A DNA stretch of 64,000 nt from Nostoc sp. UHCC 0926 (GCF_028623165.1 NZ_CP117768.1:5522001-5586000); one strand, 5' to 3'; numbered from the stretch's first letter, positions 35,895 through 45,005 are shown. The notes: a model not told the origin generated them from the sequence alone. Numbers and translations are program-made.

Positions 35895-37268
35895 TTGCCT
35901 TTTAATCCTGAGCTGTGCCGTAACGAAAGCGAAGTTGAAAGCAAACTTATAGTGCAATATTTGCTACCGCAGCTAGGTTATACTCCTGACACCTGGCATC
36001 AAGAAGTTGCCATTGGTAGTATCCGCTTAGATTTCTTAGCATTTGCTGCACAAGTGATTCCCTTCGTCTTAGATGCTAACTCACCGCTGAGTGTCGTCAT
36101 GGAGGCAAAGCATCCCAAACAAAACTTAAACAACCATGTCCCCCGACTCAGGCATTATTTAACCAGCTTGAATGTCAGGTATGGATTGCTAACCAATGGC
36201 AAAGAAATTAGAATTTATCAAAAATCGCAATATGATATTCAGCTATTATTTCAATGTTCTGGGAAGGAAGTTGAGATAAAGTTAGATGAAATTAAATCTT
36301 TTATTGGTAGAGATAGCCTGAAAGAAGGAAAGTTAGTAGATAAACCAGAAATTCAAATAGAAAATAATTTAAATTTTGAAACTAAGAGGCAACATTCAAT
36401 GAAAACGATTGCAATCTACCACAATAAAGGCGGCGTTGGTAAGACTACTGTTGCAGTCAATCTTGCAGCAGCATTACGTAAAAAAGGTAAAAGTGTACTT
36501 TTAATTGATATAGACTCCCAGGCAAATACTACTTTTGCTACTGGATTAATTAAATTTCAATTTGATGAAGATGACGATTTACGTGAGCAGAATATATCAC
36601 ATTTATTAGAGTCAGGAGATTTTTCTTTTATTCCAGAAATTATGCGCCAGTCTCATTTTTTTAATAATCCGGAGATAGATGTTGTTCCATCACATATTAA
36701 CCTTATTGATAAGCAAGATAAACTAAATCAAATAGCAGTTAGCCGAAGTAGGCTTATTTCTAAACTCAAAATAGTAGAAAATGATTATGATATTGTAGTT
36801 ATCGATACTCCTCCATCAAGAGATTATTATGCCGAAGTTGCCCTAATTGCTTCTGATTATTTGATTATCCCTTCAGATTTAAAACCATTTGCAAATCAAG
36901 GTTTACCAACAGTCAAAAATTTTCTGAAACAAATTAATGAATATAGAGTACTTATTGGGAAGCCACCCATAAATATAATAGGGGTTCTAGCTTCTAAAAT
37001 TTCTCCTAACGCTAAATTTTTGCAGTACACTTTTCCAAGACAAAGAAGTGTTATATCTGAGCGCTATGAATTACCTTTGATGGAAGCAGTTATTTATGAT
37101 AGAACCTCTCTGTCAGAATGTATGAATAATTTTATAATGGTAGGAGATTTAGAATACCCAGATCCAAAATCAGTTATCAAATATGCAGAATCAAAAACTA
37201 ATGCTCAACAATCTGCTATGGAATTTGAGATGTTAGCAAAAGAAGTTTTAGAAAAAATAGGGAATTAA
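35895..37268 (+). CDS. PD-(D/E)XK (HsdR N-terminal-like) nuclease domain fused to a ParA-type ATPase
   Basis: 457 residues from a TTG at 35895 preceded by GAGGT; the nearby ATGs are out of frame. Residues 1-about 120 look like the type I restriction HsdR N-terminal domain, with the catalytic pattern Asp46 (SIRLDF) ... Glu70-Ala-Lys72 (VMEAKHP) intact, then LLTNGKEIRIY. Residues 169-457 are a complete ParA/Soj ATPase: NKGGVGKTT (178-186), DIDSQANTT and VVIDTPPS. A second possible start, ATG 36399 with AGAGG nine bases upstream, would give the ParA part alone. A ParB-like gene follows after 2 bp. Nuclease domain and ParA are each clear; the purpose of the fusion (defence, partition or plasmid-derived function) is unknown. 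Confidence 0.85.
   Translation: MPFNPELCRNESEVESKLIVQYLLPQLGYTPDTWHQEVAIGSIRLDFLAFAAQVIPFVLDANSPLSVVMEAKHPKQNLNNHVPRLRHYLTSLNVRYGLLTNGKEIRIYQKSQYDIQLLFQCSGKEVEIKLDEIKSFIGRDSLKEGKLVDKPEIQIENNLNFETKRQHSMKTIAIYHNKGGVGKTTVAVNLAAALRKKGKSVLLIDIDSQANTTFATGLIKFQFDEDDDLREQNISHLLESGDFSFIPEIMRQSHFFNNPEIDVVPSHINLIDKQDKLNQIAVSRSRLISKLKIVENDYDIVVIDTPPSRDYYAEVALIASDYLIIPSDLKPFANQGLPTVKNFLKQINEYRVLIGKPPINIIGVLASKISPNAKFLQYTFPRQRSVISERYELPLMEAVIYDRTSLSECMNNFIMVGDLEYPDPKSVIKYAESKTNAQQSAMEFEMLAKEVLEKIGN
36385..36401 (+). promoter_or_regulatory. Possible internal ribosome site and start for the ParA part
   Basis: AGAGG at 36385-36389 lies nine bases before an in-frame ATG at 36399, exactly at the junction between the nuclease and ParA domains. 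It would yield a 289-residue free ParA beginning MKTIAIYHNKGG, the usual way a ParA begins. Confidence 0.45.
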
Positions 37269-37270
37269 TA

Positions 37271-38023
37271 ATGAAATTTTATACTGTTGATGTCAAAAAT
37301 ATTACTTGTAACGTGCCTCCATCCAATTTCTCAAATGATGCTTTAAATAGCCTTGCTGATATGATTATAGAAAGTGGGGGAATTATCAGACCATTAATTT
37401 TGAAAATTACAGGTTTAGAGACTTATGCAGTGGTTGATGGATACTTTGAATATTATGCTGCTGTTAGAGCAAGAGAAAAAAATCCTCGTCAATGCGAAAT
37501 GGTAAATGCCTTTGTAATTTCCCCTAAGAACGAGGAAGAAATATTTAAGCAAGTAGCTGCATTCAGGGAATTGGGTTCTGATAATAAACCAGAAGTTGAA
37601 ACTCCAATTAAAACAAATCATTCAAAACCAATTTCAAACAATAATGATTTTAATTTGTTTGAAAAGCAAGTTAATGAGATTAGAGCAGAATTAGCACAAG
37701 AAAGACAAGAAAGACAGAAACTATACGATACTCTCAAGTTGATTGAAAGTCAGATACCCAAACAGATTACACCATTAGATGCATTTAATAGTCTAAGTTT
37801 ACTAGAACTGACCTTCAGATTAAGAACTGCTGGTTTTACTGATAAAAAAGCTGTTCAGCTCGCTGAAAGTGTAGAAAAAGAACGTAAAAATAAAAAGTTT
37901 GAATCTTTGAAAGATGTATTAGCAAGAGTAAAAATTGCCAATGGTAAAAAACAGATTAAAGGTATCAGTGGCGAGAAAATGGTAGATATTGTTGATAGCT
38001 GGGCACGGCTTTTGTTTATTTAA
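37271..38023 (+). CDS. ParB-like partner protein
   Basis: 250 residues, 2 bp after the ParA fusion, so translationally coupled. Residues 1-about 105 resemble a ParB/sulfiredoxin-type domain (LADMIIESGGIIRPLILK, then YAVVDGYFEYYAAVRARE, which matches the box containing GxxR-type loops only loosely). Residues about 130-160 form a charged coiled coil (EIRAELAQERQERQKLYDTL). The C-terminus (about 170-250) is helical with a hairpin-like turn (QIKGISGEKMVDIVDSW) reminiscent of helix-hairpin-helix DNA binding. No helix-turn-helix of the classical ParB kind is seen. It probably provides the DNA or CTP-binding partner of the ATPase, which is inference. Confidence 0.7.
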   Translation: MKFYTVDVKNITCNVPPSNFSNDALNSLADMIIESGGIIRPLILKITGLETYAVVDGYFEYYAAVRAREKNPRQCEMVNAFVISPKNEEEIFKQVAAFRELGSDNKPEVETPIKTNHSKPISNNNDFNLFEKQVNEIRAELAQERQERQKLYDTLKLIESQIPKQITPLDAFNSLSLLELTFRLRTAGFTDKKAVQLAESVEKERKNKKFESLKDVLARVKIANGKKQIKGISGEKMVDIVDSWARLLFI

Positions 38024-38065
38024 AATTTAGTTACATCTGAGTTGCAAAAATAATTCGGGGCTAAT

Positions 38066-38821
38066 ATGGATAGTCTGGAATCTAAAATTGTTGAAATTTT
38101 AAAACGTGGCACTCCCCTAAGAGCAGTAAAAATTGCTGAGATGCTGGGAGTTGAAAGACGGGAAGTCAACCATTACTTATATTCTTCATTAAAGAATATG
38201 GTTGTCCAAGATAGTGAATATAAATGGTCATTAAAGACAAATGAAATAGGTAATAATCAGCGTATTCCAACTCAACCACAAACACCTCAAAACCAATCAG
38301 CTAAACCTGTAACGCAAAATAATGTATACAGTTTCACCAAAAAGGAAATTCGACAAGATACTCCTATTCAACCACCAATTCGGCCAAATCAATCCTCAGA
38401 ACCCATCAAGCATGAAAAACTGGAGAAATTTCATCAGCAACATTTTCAACCAAACTCTCAAACTCCATCCTCACAACCTATAAAGCAAAGTAATCCTTAT
38501 GAAGTTGTCAGGAGAGAACTTGCTCAAGTATCTTCTGAGGAAAAGGTAAAAATTCTAGAAAATGCTTTTAGACAAGATAGATATGCAGAACTAGAAGATG
38601 AGCAGATAAATGCTCTCCAATCAATTTTAGAAGAAGCTAGGCGGGAAGTGAATATAGCCAATAGGGCTTATACACAAGGGAAACTAAGCTTTTGGAAGAC
38701 TAACTCTTTAGCGATCGCAGTCGTATCTATGGCCATAGCTCTTGGTACATTCTTCGTGATTAGTCAACTAAGATCCAACTCAACTTACCAACCTACCCCA
38801 ACTATTCCACAAAATAGGTAG
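38066..38821 (+). CDS. Membrane-anchored winged-helix protein with a Z-alpha-like N-terminus
   Basis: 251 residues, 42 bp after the ParB-like gene. Residues 4-56 form a winged helix close to the Z-alpha pattern: the recognition helix RREVNHYLYSSLKN and wing KWSL place Asn35, Tyr39 and Trp54 where ADAR1 Z-alpha has Asn173, Tyr177 and Trp195, the residues that contact Z-form nucleic acid. A Pro/Gln-rich linker (about 60-150) leads to a helical part (VRRELAQVSSEEKVKILENAF) and one membrane helix (about 213-234), with a short outside tail. So DNA or RNA binding would take place at the membrane. The Z-alpha comparison is by eye from memory and could equally reflect a general wHTH. Confidence 0.68.
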   Translation: MDSLESKIVEILKRGTPLRAVKIAEMLGVERREVNHYLYSSLKNMVVQDSEYKWSLKTNEIGNNQRIPTQPQTPQNQSAKPVTQNNVYSFTKKEIRQDTPIQPPIRPNQSSEPIKHEKLEKFHQQHFQPNSQTPSSQPIKQSNPYEVVRRELAQVSSEEKVKILENAFRQDRYAELEDEQINALQSILEEARREVNIANRAYTQGKLSFWKTNSLAIAVVSMAIALGTFFVISQLRSNSTYQPTPTIPQNR

Positions 38822-38897
38822 ACTTGCCAATCTCTTTGCGGTTTCGCGTTAGCTTTTCCACATGACTTGAAAAGTCAGTTACATAATATGTCAATGT

Positions 38898-39845
38898 CTA
38901 ACCCCGCACCTGTCGCAGTGCATTAAACGCCTTACCTCGCAACCCAACTGGTAACAGCGATAATCCTAAACCAGTCCAAGCTTTAGGAGTTGAAAAAGAC
39001 TGTCCTGCTAAAACTAGTTCTCTGCCTTTTTGCGTCTCACCCTTTTCAATTAAACGCAAACCTAATAATAATTGCGTTTCAGTTAGACGATTTTTCCTGA
39101 TTGTCTCTATTTTTTCAGACTCAAATTTATAACTTTCTAAATACCGCATTTTGTCAAATAAATAAGGAATGGCTCGATTGATACCTTGCTGCTCTGCATG
39201 GGAGCGATATTCCATCAATAATTCTGGTAAATAGTAGCCATTTTTTCCAGCCAAAGCCAGACGCAAAAATAAATCATTATCCTCACAATTTTGCAGATTT
39301 GGCTGCATATATCCTAATTCTTGCAATGTTTGACGGCGAAATAATGTTGCCCCAATTTGAAAGCTTTGGTGAATAAATACAACTTCCAACAAATTATCTA
39401 CAATACCTGCTGGCAAATTCTTCCTACCCCAGCGATGAGAATTTTCTTGAGTTTTTGCCTCATCCCGCCCATTGTTAATATCAATTATCCAATGGTCTGT
39501 ACCAACAAAATCAATGCTAGAGTCTTGAGTGAGAATCGCTGCGGTACTTGCGAGAAAATCAGGTGTTAGCCGATCATCATCATCAAATTTAATAAAATAT
39601 TCACCGCTGGCAGCATCAAAGCCAGAGCGCATATTATTACTTTTACCAATATTTTGCAGATGACGGATATATTTAATCCGGTGGTCTGTGTACTGTGACA
39701 TCAACTCAGGTGTGCGATCGCTAGAACCGTCATCACAAACAATTAGCTCAAAGTCTTGCTCAGACTGATTCAATACACTGTCAATTGCATAAGGAAGCAG
39801 ATGAACACGATTAAAAGTAGGAATGCAAACAGTAATTTTAGGCAT
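38898..39845 (-). CDS. Family 2 glycosyltransferase
   Basis: 315 residues. Classic GT2 start KITVCIPTFNRVHLLPYAIDS, nucleotide-binding LIVCDDGSSDRT, the metal site FIKFDDDDRL (DxD) and NCEDNDLFLRLAL (ED acid). No membrane helix, so probably cytosolic. It lies convergent with the ParA module and is not obviously linked to it. It probably acts in polysaccharide or envelope glycan synthesis; donor and acceptor are unknown. Confidence 0.83.
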   Translation of the reverse strand: MPKITVCIPTFNRVHLLPYAIDSVLNQSEQDFELIVCDDGSSDRTPELMSQYTDHRIKYIRHLQNIGKSNNMRSGFDAASGEYFIKFDDDDRLTPDFLASTAAILTQDSSIDFVGTDHWIIDINNGRDEAKTQENSHRWGRKNLPAGIVDNLLEVVFIHQSFQIGATLFRRQTLQELGYMQPNLQNCEDNDLFLRLALAGKNGYYLPELLMEYRSHAEQQGINRAIPYLFDKMRYLESYKFESEKIETIRKNRLTETQLLLGLRLIEKGETQKGRELVLAGQSFSTPKAWTGLGLSLLPVGLRGKAFNALRQVRG

Positions 39846-40382
39846 ATTATATACTAATAACTGGAAAATCTAGAAACTTTAGATCAATTGCTAATTTAAT
39901 GCATCGCCAATAAAGCTATATCCATTTTCAAAAATCCTTTTTATCTTAAAGTTACTGAGTAACGCAAATAATATTATCGTTACTTTCTAAGCTATTATTC
40001 CCAAATAATTAATAATATACACATCTTTAGAGTTTCTGCTGAGGGCAAAGAAGAAGTAATTTTGATTAGTTTGGATGATACTAAATATTACCCGTTGTTT
40101 GTCTGCATTGGCAAAACCCGTGTTGTGGTATCACTTCTGTCAAAAATGCCCTGTGCGCTTGGGCATTCGATTAAAGTACATGGCAGTGTACCAGTAATGA
40201 GAATGTCTTAGATGCTGTCTATAATGCGATAATATTTGGGGTTGCCTAAAGCAGTAGTGGTTGTCTCCCAACAAATTAGCAATAATGCACAGAGCAAAAA
40301 TTTATTTCTGAACTTGCATCAGCCCACAGTTATTCACTGATAAATAAACACTATTTTTAATTTAAGTATAAAAGGAGTAAGA
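39846..40382. other. Intergenic region with a possible gene remnant
   Basis: 537 bp. A frame without any start codon runs on the plus strand at about 40023-40211 and encodes a plausible globular segment (SAEGKEEVILISLDD, then TRVVVSLLSKM) of about 60 residues, perhaps the tail of a lost gene; I do not recognise it. AAAAGGAG just before 40383 is the ribosome site of the next gene. Confidence 0.35.
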
Positions 40383-40808
40383 ATGTCTGACATTGAAGAC
40401 AAAAAAATAATTGCTCGACGGTGGATTGAACTCATTAGTGAGCATCGGATTGAAGATATCTGCGAGATGACCGCCCCAACTTGGAAGATGCACGGTGGTT
40501 TACCTGGGCTTCCCCCAGGGCCAGATGGAGTACGTAAACTCTTTGGTTCATTTGGGGCTATGGAGCAGAAATGGACAATTGAAGACGTAATTGCTGAAGG
40601 TGACAAAGTTGTGGTGCGTGCAACCAACACCTGCGCTCAGGAAAGTTTCTTTGGAATACCTAGTCATGGTCGAGAGCAGACGTTCACGGCTATGTTCATT
40701 CATTGGATTGTTGATGGCAAGATAATTGAAACCTGGCGAAACGCTGATGATCTCGGACGAGTTCTTCAGCTTGGGGCGCGGATTGAGCCAAGAACGTCTG
40801 GGCAATGA
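40383..40808 (+). CDS. SnoaL-like / NTF2-fold protein (ester cyclase type)
   Basis: 141 residues from an ATG with AAAGGAG upstream. NTF2-like alpha+beta layout: an N-terminal helix ARRWIELISEHRIEDICEM, TWKMHGGLPGLPPGPDGVRKLF, then KWTIEDVIAEGDKVVVRATNTC and the closing strand FIHWIVDGKIIETWRNAD typical of SnoaL-like cyclases. It may hydrate, cyclise or simply bind a small hydrophobic metabolite. It stands upstream of the monooxygenase - exporter - reductase run but is separated from it by 650 bp. Confidence 0.78.
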   Translation: MSDIEDKKIIARRWIELISEHRIEDICEMTAPTWKMHGGLPGLPPGPDGVRKLFGSFGAMEQKWTIEDVIAEGDKVVVRATNTCAQESFFGIPSHGREQTFTAMFIHWIVDGKIIETWRNADDLGRVLQLGARIEPRTSGQ

Positions 40809-41462
40809 CTTTACCTGGTTCCCAGAGAAGGCTACCCCCATAATCTTTGATTTGGCGGCGAGACGGCAATCGTTTCAAGTCGGCACCGGACGCCAGTCAC
40901 CAGATAAGGGAAACGGAAACCTGTCTTCAATGCTGCCTCATGAATTGAGGGCTAAAAACGAAACGCCCCTTAACTAATGCTTGCTCCAAGCAAGTGAGGG
41001 AGAGGGGTAGTTGAGTTTTTAACGACTCAGAGCTTGCTTCTTAGAGTTGTCTATGATAGTTTGCTAACTAGCATAAAATACAGTAACACTATCAATTTAC
41101 CGGATTTTATTGAACACTATTGTTGATCTAGTTGAAGGAGTCTGGAGTTAGGAGTATCTAGGTACTCTATTAAAGATATGACAAGCAGGAAAGAGATTCC
41201 CAGCGATTGAGAAGTCGATGCCTGGGATAAACCTAAATTTTTCAATTCATCCAGAGCATTTGTGATCAACGAAACGCCTGGTGCGATCGCTGTAAACAAA
41301 ATCGCCAACGCCAGGGATGAAATACATAGATAGTCTGGGATGGAAGCCGCTAATTTAGCACTACAAATGCTCAACAGGCGTTGTCTCTTGTAAAACTGTA
41401 TTGCACGTCTGGTATTAAGCACAAAAGTACGGTAAACCCAAGTATTTGCAGAGGGTAATCAT
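40809..41462. other. Intergenic region, possible decayed DNA
   Basis: Open frames here (for example 41117-41422 on the minus strand, with two hydrophobic stretches) have no ribosome site or recognisable family. GGAGTCTGGAGTTAGGAGTA-type repeats lie near 41136. Nothing else can be supported. Confidence 0.35.
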
Positions 41463-42467
41463 ATGCAGATTGGACTGTTCCACCAAATGTGGGCTACTCC
41501 TAATATTGAAGACCGGGAATTTTTTGCTCAGACGATCGCCGATGTGCAATTGGCTGAGACACTAGGTTTTGAATCCTGCTCTTTTGGAGAACATCATTTT
41601 ATCAGAGAGCGGCCTTTTTATGGTCGATTACCAGTTCCAGAAGTGTTCATCGCTAGGCTAGCCGGGGAAACGACCCGAATTAAACTTGGCACAGCAATTA
41701 AAATTCTCACCTTAGAAAGTCCACTACGTTTTGCAGAATCTGTATCTTTATTGGATTTACTAACTGATGGTAGGGTGATGTTTGGGCTAGGTCATGGAAG
41801 TCCTGCTGATATGGAACATACTGGCTTCAGCCAAGAGGAAAAACATCAAATCTTCCGTCAGCTACTTCTGGAAGTACTAGACTACCTTTCACCTCAGCGA
41901 CAAGGCTCCCAAATTACACCAGTACCCCGCCAAGGGTTAAGAAAATTGTTCTGGTTAGGGGTACGCGATCGCGAAACCATAGTCTTAGCTGCTAAACTTG
42001 GTCTTAATCTACTAGTCGGACAAGGGGAAGGAGCAGCTGCTCAAAACATCTATAGCGATATCTATCGCCAAGCAGGTGGTACTGGAGCATTACGAGGGTT
42101 TAGGCTGGTGTACGTTGCCCAAACTGATGCCGAAGCTCAAAAGACAGTTGCCTCATCTGCCGAAATATTCTTCAGCGTTAGAGAAAAGTTACCAGCATAC
42201 ATAGAAGCACAACGTCAAGGACGTATCCCCGTAGGGCCGCCGAAAGACTTAGCAGATATGTTGAAGCGCATCAATTACATTGTAGGTTCCCCCGCAACTG
42301 TTGCTGCACAACTTAACGAGTATCTTGCAGCCACTCAGGTAGACCGCTTGGGGATCAAGATTCATCTGCCAGGACTGGCGAATGAGCATGTAAGGCAAAC
42401 AATGAAGCTATTCGCCCAAGAGGTTGCCCCTAAGGTGCAGTTATCAAAACAAGCACAGGCAGCCTAA
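41463..42467 (+). CDS. LLM-class (luciferase-like) flavin-dependent monooxygenase
   Basis: 334 residues. Bacterial luciferase-like TIM barrel: LFHQMWATPNIEDREFF, the SFGEHHF box near residue 42, IKLGTAIKILTLESPLRFAES and DLLTDGRVMFGLGHGS, all typical of the family. The enzyme uses reduced flavin supplied by a separate reductase to oxygenate an unknown substrate in the cytosol. It is followed by an MFS exporter and an SDR on the same strand, so the three may form a modification-and-export unit for one metabolite or a detoxification pathway. Confidence 0.85.
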   Translation: MQIGLFHQMWATPNIEDREFFAQTIADVQLAETLGFESCSFGEHHFIRERPFYGRLPVPEVFIARLAGETTRIKLGTAIKILTLESPLRFAESVSLLDLLTDGRVMFGLGHGSPADMEHTGFSQEEKHQIFRQLLLEVLDYLSPQRQGSQITPVPRQGLRKLFWLGVRDRETIVLAAKLGLNLLVGQGEGAAAQNIYSDIYRQAGGTGALRGFRLVYVAQTDAEAQKTVASSAEIFFSVREKLPAYIEAQRQGRIPVGPPKDLADMLKRINYIVGSPATVAAQLNEYLAATQVDRLGIKIHLPGLANEHVRQTMKLFAQEVAPKVQLSKQAQAA

Positions 42468-42641
42468 GCAATTCAAAATTTAAAATAAATCCGGCTATAG
42501 ATAGCAGGCATCCTGGCTATTAACTTGATACTTTCATAAAGCTTGGGCAGATGATCTTTAGTTTCCTGAACTTGGTAGTCAGGATAGCACCCTACAATGA
42601 ATATACGTATGCAAACTATTCACAACCGTAAAGTCAAAGGT

Positions 42642-42656
42642 GGAGGCTAAACGTTG
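42642..42656 (+). promoter_or_regulatory. Ribosome site that fixes a TTG start
   Basis: GGAGG at 42642-42646 stands seven bases before TTG 42654; no in-frame ATG lies near the expected N-terminus of the transporter. Confidence 0.7.
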
Positions 42657-44102
42657 GCACAATTGCAAACACAACCTCTAGCTTTGTCAGGCTCTCAAAA
42701 AAATTGGGTCTTACTCGGTGTCGGACTTGGGGTATTCATGTCTACCCTAGATCTCGGCATCATCAATGTTGCTTTGCCCACATTGGTGCAAGCCTTTGAT
42801 ACCAGTTTCCCAACGACCCAATGGGCTGTATTGAGTTACCAGTTGGTCAGTTCCAGTTTAGTTTTGGGGGCAACGCGTCTAGGGGATATGTGGGGCAAAA
42901 AGTCCTTATATCAGGGGGGACTTGTTCTGTTCACTTTCAGTTCGCTATTATGTGGTTTTGCACCTGGTATTGAGTGGTTGATCGGCTTTCGGGCCCTTCA
43001 AGGACTAGGGGCTGTGTTCATTTCTGGGCTTGGTTTGGCAATCATCACAGAAGTTTTTCCCTCTTCCGAACGAGGTCGGGCTGTTGGCATCATCGGTAGT
43101 GTAGTGTCACTGGGAATCGCTTTTGGCCCCTCTGCTGGCGGACTGCTTCTAAGCTTGTCAGGCTGGCATAGTATATTCTTCATCAATGTACCGCTGGGGA
43201 TCATAGCTAGTTTCTTAATAGCTAGGGTGGTGCCACCTTCTGTAGGCATTCAGGGCAAACAGAAATTTGACTTTTTTGGAGCCATATTGGCTTTATTGAC
43301 TCTGGGTAGTTTTGGGCTGGGTATGACGCTAGGGCAAAGCCAGGGCTTTAGCAGTAGCAATGCATTGATATTATTAGCGATCGCCGCCGCGAGTTTTATG
43401 ACTTTTTTGGTAGTTGAAGCGATCGTAGAGCAGCCACTATTAGAGCTAAACCTGTTTCGCAATCTTCAGTTGAGTATGGGTTTGCTAAGTGGCTGGCTAG
43501 CATTCACTGTTATTGGCGGTTCACTGCTCATCGTCCCTTTCTTTCTAGAGGGCGTCAAGCATTATTCGACGATAAAAGTGGGGCTGCTATTAGCCGTGTC
43601 GCCTGTACTTAGTGGGTTAATTGCCCCACTAGCTGGAATACTTTCAGACCGCTTTGGCGGTCGAGTGATCAGTTCCATTGGGCTGGGGTTGATGATTGGC
43701 GGCTGTCTGGGGATCAGCACCTTTGATGCTCAAATAACTGAGTTAGGCTATGTGTCGCGCTATTTTATTTACGGCATTGGACTGGGTTTATTCCTATCGC
43801 CCAACAACAGCACTGTCATGGGAGCAGCACCGAGGGAGCGGCTAGGGATTGCTTCTGGGTTGCTGTCTTTGTCACGTACTTTAGGGAACACAGTAGGAGT
43901 TTCTCTAATCGGGGCAGTATTTGGAGCGCTAATCGCTAGCATGTCTGCGGGTGCAGATGTCTCTGTTGCCCCTCCTGAGGCGATCGTTGCGGGGTTCCAA
44001 GGAACTTTTCGCTTCGCAGCCCTAATACTTTGTGGAGCAGCAGTTGCATCCGTTTTGAGGAGCAGTAACAGGCAGGGGGCAGTGGAGGTAGGGGAGGAAT
44101 AA
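42654..44102 (+). CDS. DHA2-family MFS drug exporter (EmrB/QacA type)
   Basis: 482 residues from a TTG at 42654 with a strong GGAGG seven bases upstream, which decides the start. About 14 membrane helices. MFS motifs are visible: STLDLGIINVALPTL (motif D1 of DHA2), GDMWGKKSLY (motif A), RALQGLGAVFISGLG (motif B), GIAFGPSAGGLL (motif C of antiporters). It exports small hydrophobic molecules against protons from the cytosol. It lies between the flavin monooxygenase and the SDR. Confidence 0.88.
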   Translation: MAQLQTQPLALSGSQKNWVLLGVGLGVFMSTLDLGIINVALPTLVQAFDTSFPTTQWAVLSYQLVSSSLVLGATRLGDMWGKKSLYQGGLVLFTFSSLLCGFAPGIEWLIGFRALQGLGAVFISGLGLAIITEVFPSSERGRAVGIIGSVVSLGIAFGPSAGGLLLSLSGWHSIFFINVPLGIIASFLIARVVPPSVGIQGKQKFDFFGAILALLTLGSFGLGMTLGQSQGFSSSNALILLAIAAASFMTFLVVEAIVEQPLLELNLFRNLQLSMGLLSGWLAFTVIGGSLLIVPFFLEGVKHYSTIKVGLLLAVSPVLSGLIAPLAGILSDRFGGRVISSIGLGLMIGGCLGISTFDAQITELGYVSRYFIYGIGLGLFLSPNNSTVMGAAPRERLGIASGLLSLSRTLGNTVGVSLIGAVFGALIASMSAGADVSVAPPEAIVAGFQGTFRFAALILCGAAVASVLRSSNRQGAVEVGEE

Positions 44103-44235
44103 TTAATGCTCAATGCCCAATGCCCAATACTTGGACGCCGGCTCCATCGAGCGTTCGCGTAGCGTCTCGTAGAGAAGTCGAGATGCTCAGTACAAGTGCC
44201 CGATGTCCAATGTTCAATATTCAATTATCAATTAC
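44103..44235. repeat. Dispersed repeats between the exporter and SDR genes
   Basis: CAATGCCCAATGCCC heptamers, then a GCTCCATCGAGCGTTCGCG-type palindromic unit ending in CTCAGTACAAGTGCCC, then CCAATGTTCAATATTCAATT. The CTCAGTACAAGT ending also occurs at 32990 and 48233. The repeats may separate the SDR from its upstream neighbour. Confidence 0.65.
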
Positions 44236-44250
44236 TAAGGAGTTAAATAA

Positions 44251-45000
44251 ATGACAGGTAAATTAGAGGGGAAAGTAGCAATTATTACTGGCGCTTCAGC
44301 GGGAATTGGAGAAGCAACTGCGATCGCCTTGGCTTCAGTTGGAGCAACAGTAGTACTCGCTGCTAGGCGTGGCGATCGCATTCAGGCATTGACAAAACGC
44401 ATCGAAGCTAGTGGTGGCAAGGCATTGCCTATTGTCACCGATGTGACTGATGAAACCCAGGTAAATAACTTGGTGGCAAAGGCAAATGCAGAATTGGGAA
44501 GGGTCGATATCCTCGTCAACAATGCAGGGATTGCCTTACTCGGTACCATTGAAGCTGGAAATAGCTCAGACTGGCGGCGATCGTTCGACCTCAACGTACT
44601 AGGATTGCTATATGCTACTCACGCTGTTTTGCCTCTGTTGAAGGCGCAAAAATCAGGGCATATAGTCAATATCTCCTCAGTGGCTGGTCGGACAGCGCGG
44701 GCGGGCGTCGGTGTTTATAATGCTACCAAATGGGGTGTGAATGCTCTCTCGGAAGCATTGCGCCAAGAAGTCTACAAGGACAATATCCGCGTCACCATCA
44801 TCGAACCAGGTTTGGTGGATACGGAAATTGACAACCAAATTACCGATCCCATTGCCAAACAAGGCATCGAAGAACGACGCAAGGCAATTACACCTCTGCA
44901 AAGCGAAGACATTGCAGCTGCGATCGTTTACGCCGTCACCCAGCCATCGCGCGTTAATGTCAACGAAATCCTCATCCGACCAACGGGACAAGAACATTAA
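44251..45000 (+). CDS. Short-chain dehydrogenase/reductase
   Basis: 249 residues, classical SDR. AAGGAG lies eight bases before the ATG. Cofactor motif TGASAGIGEATA, NNAGIALLG, catalytic Ser in NISSVAGR and YNATK (Tyr-x3-Lys). The residue after the second beta strand (AARRGDR) has a basic pair, favouring NADPH. Substrate is unknown; it is the third gene of the monooxygenase - exporter - reductase run and is closed by a terminator. Confidence 0.88.
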   Translation: MTGKLEGKVAIITGASAGIGEATAIALASVGATVVLAARRGDRIQALTKRIEASGGKALPIVTDVTDETQVNNLVAKANAELGRVDILVNNAGIALLGTIEAGNSSDWRRSFDLNVLGLLYATHAVLPLLKAQKSGHIVNISSVAGRTARAGVGVYNATKWGVNALSEALRQEVYKDNIRVTIIEPGLVDTEIDNQITDPIAKQGIEERRKAITPLQSEDIAAAIVYAVTQPSRVNVNEILIRPTGQEH

Positions 45001-45005
45001 AGCTA

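Noticed and set aside
40726-40977. ORF overlapping the end of the SnoaL-like gene
   Set aside because: Out-of-frame shadow of a well-supported gene for its first third; the rest has no family features.
41117-41422. 101-codon minus-strand ORF with hydrophobic stretches
   Set aside because: No ribosome site, repeat sequence at its 3' end and no recognisable family.
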